NCBI GenBank assembly: GCA_002491565.1
Contig: DKWE01000009.1
Span: 1 to 20,044, forward strand
DNA from: Lachnospiraceae bacterium UBA7160
GTDB taxonomy: Bacteria > Bacillota > Clostridia > Lachnospirales > Lachnospiraceae
DNA: 20,044 nucleotides
Direction: 5' to 3'
In this document: positions 1 to 6,647 of the stretch, piece by piece
Layout: each line of letters begins with the position of its first letter
Position numbering within the stretch: position 1 is the first letter of the stretch
The notes under the pieces: model-generated
The model's input: the letters and a program-made list of their open reading frames with translations, nothing else
Told to the model about the DNA's origin: nothing
The model's database searches: none
Made by a program: the position numbers and the translations under genes

Positions 1-5
1 GGTGC

Positions 6-60
6 GCCAAATGTCCATAGCTGCTCTCGTGCGAGCACGTTGCAGCTATGTCCACTTGGC
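6..60 (+). ncRNA. Long imperfect hairpin, possible structured RNA
   Basis: The outer arms GCCAA (6-10) and TTGGC (56-60) pair. The inner arms CATAGCTGC (16-24) and GCAGCTATG (42-50) are perfect complements, and a small apical hairpin CGTG/CACG sits at 28-31 and 36-39. A strong terminator follows 30 bases downstream. The arrangement suggests the 3' part of a structured transcript, or the tail of an upstream unit cut by the window edge. I do not recognise a named RNA family. An ATG at 11 opens a 39-codon frame ending at 130, but it runs through the terminator, so I do not call it a gene. Confidence 0.35.
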
Positions 61-88
61 TTACTTTCACAGTAAATGCAAGAGCTGC

Positions 89-121
89 CGCGCCGGGTAT
101 CAGTTGCCCGGCGCGTTTTTT
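89..121 (+). terminator. Rho-independent terminator
   Basis: A perfect 9-bp GC-rich stem, CGCGCCGGG (89-97) and CCCGGCGCG (107-115), with a 9-base loop, is followed directly by six T at 116-121. It ends whatever transcript enters from the left and separates it from the promoter at 197-259. Confidence 0.88.
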
Positions 122-196
122 ATAGTTTAAAAGTAAAAATACACATAGAAGCAGTGCAGTGACTGAGAAAATAGCTGCAAAATAGATAAACAAAAA

Positions 197-259
197 GTAA
201 AAAAGTAGACGAATCTGGTAAAAATAATGAGATTTTCCGCAAAAAGGTTTCTATATAAT
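197..259 (+). promoter_or_regulatory. Probable activator-dependent promoter with 21-bp direct repeats
   Basis: GTAAA at 197-201 and GTAAAA at 218-223 form a direct repeat with a 21-bp period (two helical turns), as is common for AraC-family operators. A weak -35 hexamer GATTTT (231-236) and a consensus -10 TATAAT (254-259) follow, with a 17-bp spacer. The same elements at exactly the same offsets occur upstream of the sugar-binding protein gene (10106-10168). The AraC-type response regulator encoded in this operon is the natural candidate activator; that link is inference. Confidence 0.6.
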
Positions 260-395
260 GAGAGAGAATGAAGAAGACGCTGCGGCCGGTATCTATACGA
301 GCGTCAGATTTCTCAGGTACTTATTAGAGCATTTTTCAAACACGCTCTAGCAGAGACTATGCTCAGTTGCTGATTCCGGTTCGGAGGCAGACAAA

Positions 396-434
396 ATGGC
401 GAAATTATGGCTCCGGTTGACGGGGTCGGGTTAA
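396..434 (+). CDS. Putative 12-residue leader peptide
   Basis: A short frame reading MAKLWLRLTGSG starts at ATG 396, eight bases after a good CGGAGG site (382-387), and stops at TAA 432-434. The stop overlaps the AAGGAGGA site (433-440) of the dehydrogenase gene, so termination here would place a ribosome on the next start region. That arrangement is typical of translational coupling. The peptide has no run of one amino acid that would point to classical attenuation. It lies about 130 bases downstream of the predicted transcription start. It could be a chance frame, but the ribosome binding site and the stop overlap are both well placed. Confidence 0.4.
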   Translation: MAKLWLRLTGSG

Positions 435-446
435 GGAGGAAAGATC

Positions 447-1451
447 ATGAAAAATTGCAGTGTTATTTTTACAGGTCCGTGTCAGGTGGAAATGCAGGAC
501 AGAGTGTGCCCGTCGCCGTCGGCGGGGGAGGTATTGATCCGCACAGAGCTTTCACTGATCAGTACGGGGACGGAACTCACGTTTCTGAAAGGGGAATACC
601 CGGAAAATTCCAAATGGTCCACCTATATTCACTACCCGATGAGCAGCGGCTACTCCAACATCGGGGTGGTCGAAGCGGTCGGAGAGGGTGTATCAGAGGA
701 ACTGCTCGGCAAGCGTGTCGCGAGCTTCAGCGGACATGCGCAGTATGTGACAGTCCCGGCAGCGGAACTGCGTTTTATTCATTATGACATTGAACCAGAG
801 TACGCCTCCTTTTTTGCATTGGCGGAGACGACGATTAATGGCATCCGCAGGACAGGAATCGAGCTCGGCAATCGCGCAGTGGTGTACGGTGCAGGGATTG
901 TGGGGCAGCTTGCGGTGAGGCTGCTGCTTGCGGGAGGCTGCACAGAGATTTTTGTGGTGAACCGGAGTGCGTTCCGGCTGGAAATTCTCCCGAAGTCCCC
1001 GGCAGTTATCCCGATTTGCTCTTCAAAGGAAGATCCGGTGGAGGTCATCCGGAAGGTGACACGCGGCGATATGGCGGATCTTGTAATCGAGACAACTGGC
1101 AACGCGGATGTGATTCCGGAGGAATTTGCTGTGCTGCACCAGCAGGGCAGGCTCTGTATGCTGAGCTCGCCCAAAAAGAAGACGCTGATTGATTTTCACG
1201 ACTGCTGTAATGCAGTGAGCGTCAATATCATCGGCGCGCATACCTCTTCACAGGCTCCGGCAGCGACGTATGATAATCCGTGGACGTGCGGAAGGAACAG
1301 CGAAACCTTCTTTAAAATGATACACAATGGGCAGATTGATATGAGCGGTATGGTGACGCACCGCGCCTCCTTTGAGCAGGCGCCGGAAATGTATAAAATG
1401 CTGCTGGAAGACCGCACCCATGCGATGGGCGTGGTGCTTGACTGGAGGTGA
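447..1451 (+). CDS. Zinc-less medium-chain dehydrogenase/reductase
   Basis: This 334-residue protein belongs to the medium-chain dehydrogenase/reductase superfamily. The GroES-like N-terminal half reads STGTE where classical zinc alcohol dehydrogenases carry the first zinc cysteine, and no GHE motif or four-cysteine structural zinc lobe is visible, so a zinc-independent subgroup resembling the BchC-like and sugar-alcohol dehydrogenases is likely. The NAD(P)-binding Rossmann motif GAGIVG lies at residues 148-153. The start is supported by AAGGAGGA six bases upstream. It is the first structural gene of the operon and its stop overlaps the ribosome-binding region of the rhamnosidase gene. From context it may oxidise a released sugar such as L-rhamnose, or a sugar acid. 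The exact substrate cannot be read from the sequence. Confidence 0.85.
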   Translation: MKNCSVIFTGPCQVEMQDRVCPSPSAGEVLIRTELSLISTGTELTFLKGEYPENSKWSTYIHYPMSSGYSNIGVVEAVGEGVSEELLGKRVASFSGHAQYVTVPAAELRFIHYDIEPEYASFFALAETTINGIRRTGIELGNRAVVYGAGIVGQLAVRLLLAGGCTEIFVVNRSAFRLEILPKSPAVIPICSSKEDPVEVIRKVTRGDMADLVIETTGNADVIPEEFAVLHQQGRLCMLSSPKKKTLIDFHDCCNAVSVNIIGAHTSSQAPAATYDNPWTCGRNSETFFKMIHNGQIDMSGMVTHRASFEQAPEMYKMLLEDRTHAMGVVLDWR

Positions 1452-1455
1452 GAGG

Positions 1456-4032
1456 ATGGGAAACGGATCAAGAGAAGCACAGGCGTTTGATCTTCGCTGT
1501 GATTACCGCATAGATCCGCTCGGAATTGACAATGTACAGCCGGGGCTTTCGTGGAAGATGAAGGCATATGGGAAGAACCGGAGCCAGAGTGCGTACCGGA
1601 TTACCGCCGCAGCGTCAGCGGACGGCTTTGACGGGGAACTGCTCTGGGACAGTGGAAAGGTGCAGTCCGGTAAATCCGTCGGGATCGTTTACGGCGGGCA
1701 GCCGCTTCAGTCTCGCGAGCGCGTGTTCTGGCGTGTTCAGATCTGGGATGAGGAAGACATCCCGTCCGATTGGAGCGCGTGTGCCAGCTTTGAGGCAGGT
1801 TTGCTGAAGGAGGAAGACTGGACGGCGAAGTGGATCTGCGCGGCAGATGAAGTCAGTGCGCCTTATTTCCGGAAAGCATGGGTGAGCCGGAGACGGCCGG
1901 TTTCTGCACGGATCTATATCAGCGGTCTCGGATATTATGAGCTGTACGTGAACGGAAAAAGATGCGGGAACCGCCTGCTTACACCGGACAGGACGGACTA
2001 TGTGAAGCGCGTATTTTACCATACGTATGATGTTACAGAGCTGCTTCTGGACGGAGAAAATGTGATTGGCGCATCACTCGGAAACGGCTGGTATAACCAG
2101 AAGGATAAGCTCAATGAGAAGCTGCTCTGGTACGGTTATCCGAAGCTTCTGCTTCAGGCGGAGATCACCTATGAGGATGGTACAAAAGAGGTGATCGGAA
2201 GTGATGAGAGCTTCCTCTGGCATGATAGTCCTCGGACTTACAACAATATCTACTTCGGGGAAATCTATGACGCGCGGATGGAACTCCCGGGATGGAATGC
2301 GCCTGGCTTTGACGATACCGGATGGACGTCCGCAAAGCTGGCGGCTGCGCCGGGCGGCAGACTGGCAGACCAGAAGTCTCCGTCGGATACGGAGATTGTC
2401 TGCCTCCGTCCAAGAACGATCAATGAGGTGAAGCCAGGCATGTATGTTCTGGATTTCGGACAGGTGCTGACCGGCTGGGTGAGAATGCGTGTCACCGGTG
2501 TCCGGGGGCAGAGCGTGCAGCTTCGCTTTGGCGAGGAGCTTTGGCCGGACGGAAAGATCAATTATTACAGTACCGGAAGCGGCTGGAGCCAGCAGAAGGA
2601 TGTCTATATCCTGAGCGGAAAAGAGACAGAGCTCTATGAACCGGCGTTCACATGGCACGGGTTCCGGTATATGGAGGTGCAGGGCTATCCCGGAAAGCCG
2701 TGCCGGGAAGATTTTGAGGCGGTGCACATCCGCTCGGGGGTAGAGCGCTGTGGAAAATTTTCCTGTTCCAGTGCGCTGATCAATGAGATTCAGAAGGCGA
2801 GTCTTTGGTCGATGGCGGGCGGTCTGCACGGAGGGATTCCGCTGGATTCCCCGCACAGAGAGCGCCAGGGCTATGGCGGAGATGCGCTGATTACTGCGAA
2901 GGCGCTGATGTACAGCTACGGGATGCAGGGCTTCTACGCAGACTGGATGGATGATTTTGCGGACGCGCAGGATCAAAAGACTGGTTTTATCCCGCATACG
3001 GTGCCGTGCCAGGATGGAGGCGGCGGACCGGCGTGGGGCTGCGCGATGATCGTTATCACATGGCTGCTGTATCGTTATTACGGTGATGAGAGAACGGCGT
3101 CACTTCATTTTGACAGCATGGCAGACTGGATGGCATTTCTCCGGACCGGCATGAAGGACGGAATTGTAGAGGGCGAGGGGGAAGACCGCGGCTGCCTTGG
3201 CGAGTGGTCGACGCCCGGTGAGATTCTGATACCGCCGCGTTTTGTCAACACATTCTTTTACGGTTACTGTGCGCGGATGCTCGCAGAGCTGGCGGGTGCG
3301 ATCGGAAGGGAAGCGGATGCGCGTTTCTTCGGGCAGGAATACCAGAATACGGTACTGGCATTCCGGAGAGAATTTTATGATGCGGCGAGCGGGCGCTACA
3401 GCATTGGAGCACAGGGGACAGAGGCCTTTGCCAACAAGCTTGGCAGCATCCGGGCGCGTGAGCTGGAGCAGGTGCGCGCGTATCTTTCCAGGCACGTCGC
3501 AGAAGACTGTGGGGGAAATCTTGACACCGGTATTTTCGGGACCCCGTTCCTCTTTGAGACACTCGTGGAGTTTGGGCTTGGCGATGCGGCATACCGGATG
3601 ATCACGAGCGTGACCTATCCTGGTTACGGGTATATGCTCGCAAACGGAGCGACCGGATTGTGGGAATACTGGGAGAAGGAATATGGATTCTACCAGTGCG
3701 CGGGCAATCACAACCAGCCGATGTTCGGCAGCATCAGCGGCTGCTTCTATGAAAAGCTAGCGGGCATTTCACCGCTGGAACCGGGCTACAAGAAGATCGG
3801 CATCGCACCGAAACCGATTGGGGAGCTGCGTTTTGTCTCCGCAGATGTGGAGACGCCCTATGGAAAGGTGTGCGTCGACTGGGAGCGAAACGGAGATGAA
3901 TTTCTTCTGAATCTGGACATTCCGGCGAATACAACGGCGCGGGTGGAAGTGCCGGGGCAGGAGGTGCAGATGCTGGGCTCCGGGAATTACCGTTTGCGTT
4001 ATCTTTTGCAGGAACCATCTGAGAGGGGATGA
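1456..4032 (+). CDS. GH78 alpha-L-rhamnosidase, cytoplasmic
   Basis: An 858-residue glycoside hydrolase family 78 protein that would release L-rhamnose from alpha-L-rhamnosides. The N-terminal beta-sandwich region (about 10-140) carries the family pattern around VFWRVQIWDEE and DWTAKWI. The catalytic (alpha/alpha)6 barrel holds DSPHRERQGYGGD at residues 464-476, equivalent to the conserved D-x-P-x-R-E-R-x-G-x-x-G-D block with the general acid region, and WEYWE with E737 as the likely general base. A C-terminal beta domain follows. No signal peptide is visible, so it should act on imported oligosaccharides or glycosides. I chose ATG 1456 over an in-frame ATG at 1372 because GGAGG (1444-1448) is seven bases upstream and the longer form would overlap the dehydrogenase gene by 80 bases. 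Confidence 0.93.
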   Translation: MGNGSREAQAFDLRCDYRIDPLGIDNVQPGLSWKMKAYGKNRSQSAYRITAAASADGFDGELLWDSGKVQSGKSVGIVYGGQPLQSRERVFWRVQIWDEEDIPSDWSACASFEAGLLKEEDWTAKWICAADEVSAPYFRKAWVSRRRPVSARIYISGLGYYELYVNGKRCGNRLLTPDRTDYVKRVFYHTYDVTELLLDGENVIGASLGNGWYNQKDKLNEKLLWYGYPKLLLQAEITYEDGTKEVIGSDESFLWHDSPRTYNNIYFGEIYDARMELPGWNAPGFDDTGWTSAKLAAAPGGRLADQKSPSDTEIVCLRPRTINEVKPGMYVLDFGQVLTGWVRMRVTGVRGQSVQLRFGEELWPDGKINYYSTGSGWSQQKDVYILSGKETELYEPAFTWHGFRYMEVQGYPGKPCREDFEAVHIRSGVERCGKFSCSSALINEIQKASLWSMAGGLHGGIPLDSPHRERQGYGGDALITAKALMYSYGMQGFYADWMDDFADAQDQKTGFIPHTVPCQDGGGGPAWGCAMIVITWLLYRYYGDERTASLHFDSMADWMAFLRTGMKDGIVEGEGEDRGCLGEWSTPGEILIPPRFVNTFFYGYCARMLAELAGAIGREADARFFGQEYQNTVLAFRREFYDAASGRYSIGAQGTEAFANKLGSIRARELEQVRAYLSRHVAEDCGGNLDTGIFGTPFLFETLVEFGLGDAAYRMITSVTYPGYGYMLANGATGLWEYWEKEYGFYQCAGNHNQPMFGSISGCFYEKLAGISPLEPGYKKIGIAPKPIGELRFVSADVETPYGKVCVDWERNGDEFLLNLDIPANTTARVEVPGQEVQMLGSGNYRLRYLLQEPSERG

Positions 4033-4038
4033 TGAGAC

Positions 4039-5715
4039 ATGGATTACAGAAGCCACGATATCCTGACCGGCCCGGGCTATGCGAATGTCCGGGCGCTGTA
4101 CAAGGCGGACGGGTTTACCGACGATGAACTCCGCCGTCCGGTTATCGCAATCGCAAATTCCTACAATTCGATCTGTCCGGGTCATGTAGTGTTCCGAAAT
4201 ATGGCGGACCGGATCAAAGAAGGAATTCAGTCTGCAGGCGGTACTCCCATCGAATTTGGCACGATTGGAGCGTGTGACGGGATCGCGATGGGGCATGAGG
4301 GAATGCGCTATATACTCCCGGCGCGCGAGATGATTGCGAATGACGTGGAGGCGATGGTGCAGGCGCACCGGCTGGATGCGGTTGTCCTGCTTGGAAGCTG
4401 TGATAAGATTATTCCTGGTATGCTGATCGGGGCGATGCGGCTGAATCTGCCGGCAATCCTCATAAACGGAGGACCGAGTCTTCCGGGGCATATGGCGCAG
4501 GGGAATCCCTACGGAGGAGAATACATTGATCACTCTTTCATCCAGCAGTCGGAGGGCGCGCTCCAGGCGGGGCAGATCACGGAGGAAGAATTTACCTGGA
4601 TTGAGAACCATGCGGTGCCGACGGCAGGTTCCTGTGCGATGCTCGGGACTGCGAATACGATGGGATGTCTGGCGGAGGCGATGGGGATCATGCTGCCTGG
4701 AGCAGCCGCGATCCCGGCGGTGTACAGCAGGAGGATGGCAGCCGCCTACGATACCGGGAGAGCAATTGTAAATTTGGTGAAGAAAAATATCCGAATTCGT
4801 GATATTATTACAAGAGAGTCTCTGAAAAACGCGATCCGGGTTAACTCCGCAATCGGAGGTTCTACGAATGCTGTACTGCACCTGCTTGCCATTGCCCACG
4901 AGGGCAGAGTGCCGCTCTCGCTGAAAGAATTCGGGGAGGTGAGCAGGGAGGTGCCGCATACGGTGGCGATGATCCCGGCGGGAAGGTACACCCTGCTCGA
5001 CTTTTACGAAGCGGGAGGCGTCCCTGCCTTGATGAAGGAGATTGCGGGAACGCTTTCCACGGACCAGATGACCTGTACGGGGATGACAGTCGGAGAAAAT
5101 TTAAAGCGCGCGAACAACCTCCGCCCGGAGGTAATTCACGGCGCAGACAATCCGGTGCACAGCCGGCCCGGAATCGGGATTCTCTATGGCAACCTTGCCC
5201 CAGAGGGAGCTGTGACAAAGCCCTCGGCAATTCCGGAGGATGCGCTGTATTTCCGAGGAAAAGCGAAGGTGTATGAGAGTGAGGAGGAGGCGCTTGTCAG
5301 CATCCGGAACGGGGAGATTCACGGCGGAGAGGTGATTGTGATCCGCAATGAGGGACCGAAGGGCGGTCCCGGGATGCCGGAGATGTACAAGGCCATGAAG
5401 CTTCTTGTCGGTCTGGGACTCGGCTCTGAGGTGTGCCTGGTCACGGATGGACGGTTTTCCGGTTCCAACAATGGCTGCTTTGTCGGCCATATCTGTCCGG
5501 AGGCAGCAGACGATGGGCCGATCGCGTACATCGAGGATGGCGATGAGATTATTGTTGATGTTGAAAAAGGAATCCTTGAGGCGCCACAGGTTGACTTTCC
5601 GGAGAGAAGAAAGCACCCTTACACATACCGCAGGAGGGCGGAGGGATACCTCTATCAGTATGGGAGGACGGTGCGGCCGGCGTCGGAGGGCGCGGTGATT
5701 CCTACATTCGAGTGA
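4039..5715 (+). CDS. IlvD/Edd-family dehydratase, probably sugar-acid
   Basis: A 558-residue member of the dihydroxy-acid dehydratase / phosphogluconate dehydratase family, Fe-S enzymes that convert 2,3-dihydroxy acids or aldonic acids to 2-keto-3-deoxy acids. Visible motifs are CDGIAMGHEGM (C79, D80), GSCDK (C121, D122, K123), GSCAMLGTANTMG (C199) and TDGRFSG with the likely catalytic Ser474. At residues 46-49 it has CPGH, where three-cysteine [2Fe-2S] relatives have a PCN segment. GAGAGGGG is ten bases before ATG, and the gap to the rhamnosidase stop is six bases. Between a rhamnosidase and a lactonase-like protein, a role on an aldonate such as L-rhamnonate is more likely than branched-chain amino acid synthesis. 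No other ilv genes are nearby. Confidence 0.88.
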   Translation: MDYRSHDILTGPGYANVRALYKADGFTDDELRRPVIAIANSYNSICPGHVVFRNMADRIKEGIQSAGGTPIEFGTIGACDGIAMGHEGMRYILPAREMIANDVEAMVQAHRLDAVVLLGSCDKIIPGMLIGAMRLNLPAILINGGPSLPGHMAQGNPYGGEYIDHSFIQQSEGALQAGQITEEEFTWIENHAVPTAGSCAMLGTANTMGCLAEAMGIMLPGAAAIPAVYSRRMAAAYDTGRAIVNLVKKNIRIRDIITRESLKNAIRVNSAIGGSTNAVLHLLAIAHEGRVPLSLKEFGEVSREVPHTVAMIPAGRYTLLDFYEAGGVPALMKEIAGTLSTDQMTCTGMTVGENLKRANNLRPEVIHGADNPVHSRPGIGILYGNLAPEGAVTKPSAIPEDALYFRGKAKVYESEEEALVSIRNGEIHGGEVIVIRNEGPKGGPGMPEMYKAMKLLVGLGLGSEVCLVTDGRFSGSNNGCFVGHICPEAADDGPIAYIEDGDEIIVDVEKGILEAPQVDFPERRKHPYTYRRRAEGYLYQYGRTVRPASEGAVIPTFE

Positions 5716-5738
5716 TCCGGACAGGGAATGTGCCGGAT
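5715..5738 (+). other. Small inverted repeat after dehydratase stop
   Basis: ATCCGG (5715-5720) and CCGGAT (5733-5738) could form a 6-bp stem with a 12-base loop. No T-run follows, so it is not a terminator. The 161-base gap to the amidohydrolase gene shows no convincing promoter. This may be an mRNA stability or processing element, or it may be chance. Confidence 0.25.
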
Positions 5739-5876
5739 AGCCAGTATTTGTGAAAAAGACATAGTGAGGCGCTCCGGTTTATCCGGGTTGGGAGCAAAAA
5801 CGGAGAAGTTTGTGTGAATGGGGTAAGCTAAGAACAGAGAAGCCCATGTGAGTGGGAAAACGTAAAGGAGGATTAT

Positions 5877-6647
5877 ATGAGAGAGAAAGCCGGAAAAGCA
5901 ATTGACATACATGCGCACCTCGGTGATGACGTTGTCTTCGGGCATTCGATCACGGAGCAGTCGCTGCTGGACGGCTACCGGGATACGATTGTGTGCGGCG
6001 CGATCGTGCAGCCGTCGCTTCCACAGTTTTATGAGGAGGCAAACCGCGGGATCCATGACCGGATTGCACGGTTTGCCAGGGATTGTACTGAAATGAAAAT
6101 CTGGGGCATGGCGTCAATCTATCCGCATTTTACACACGAAGCGTACCGGGCGGAGGCTTACCGTTGCGTGAAGGAGCTCGGGTTTGTCGGTATGAAGCTC
6201 ACACCGATCGGCCATGCCTGTGATCCGGAGTCCGAGGATGGGATGTTTACATTCTCCGTCGCAGATGAGCTCGGAGTGCCGATGATGGTGCATACGGGGT
6301 CTGGGATTCCTTTTTCCAGCCCGATGCATGTGCTGAAGGCGGCGCAGCGTTATCCCGGGCTGAAGATTGTGCTCGCACATGCGGGGATGGGGATCATGGC
6401 GCGCGAGGCAGTGATTCTCGCGAAGCTTTGCCCGAACATTTACCTGGAACCGACCTGGACCGGGGTTGCGGACATGAGGATGATTTATGAAGAGATCGGA
6501 CCGGAGAGAATGCTGTTCTCCTCCGATCATGTAAATAATGTGCCGGTGCAGCTTGAGACTATGGCGGCTGTGGTGCCTGCCCGGGAGCTTGACCAGGTCC
6601 TGTACCGGACGGCAGAGAAGCTTTACGGGATCTCGCTGCATGCGTAG
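5877..6647 (+). CDS. Amidohydrolase-2 family metal hydrolase, lactonase candidate
   Basis: A 256-residue TIM-barrel hydrolase of the amidohydrolase-2 type (PF04909-like), the fold shared with sugar lactonases of the COG3618 group and with several decarboxylases. The metal-site pattern is complete: DIHAH with H12 and H14, a possible lysine K107 in GMKLTP, H139 in MVHTG, H168 in LAHAG and D217 in FSSDH. AAAGGAGG (5864-5871) lies five bases before ATG. It follows the dehydratase gene after 161 bases and overlaps the kinase gene by eight. Since it sits with a dehydrogenase and an aldonate-type dehydratase, hydrolysis of a rhamnono- or fuconolactone is a fair proposal. A deacetylase or decarboxylase is possible too. 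Confidence 0.8.
   Translation: MREKAGKAIDIHAHLGDDVVFGHSITEQSLLDGYRDTIVCGAIVQPSLPQFYEEANRGIHDRIARFARDCTEMKIWGMASIYPHFTHEAYRAEAYRCVKELGFVGMKLTPIGHACDPESEDGMFTFSVADELGVPMMVHTGSGIPFSSPMHVLKAAQRYPGLKIVLAHAGMGIMAREAVILAKLCPNIYLEPTWTGVADMRMIYEEIGPERMLFSSDHVNNVPVQLETMAAVVPARELDQVLYRTAEKLYGISLHA

Noticed and set aside
11..130. 39-codon frame rich in Cys, His and Arg at the left edge
   Set aside because: It has no ribosome binding site in view, overlaps two hairpins and reads through the terminator stem and T-run, so an RNA element explains it better.
3769..4959. 396-codon antisense frame across rhamnosidase and dehydratase genes
   Set aside because: It spans two well-supported genes on the other strand, has no recognisable motif and an Arg/His-rich shadow composition.
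5778..5790. 13-base match TTTATCCGGGTTG to 17553-17565, both upstream of hydrolase genes
   Set aside because: A match of this length is expected by chance a few times in 20 kb, and neither copy is placed consistently relative to a promoter.
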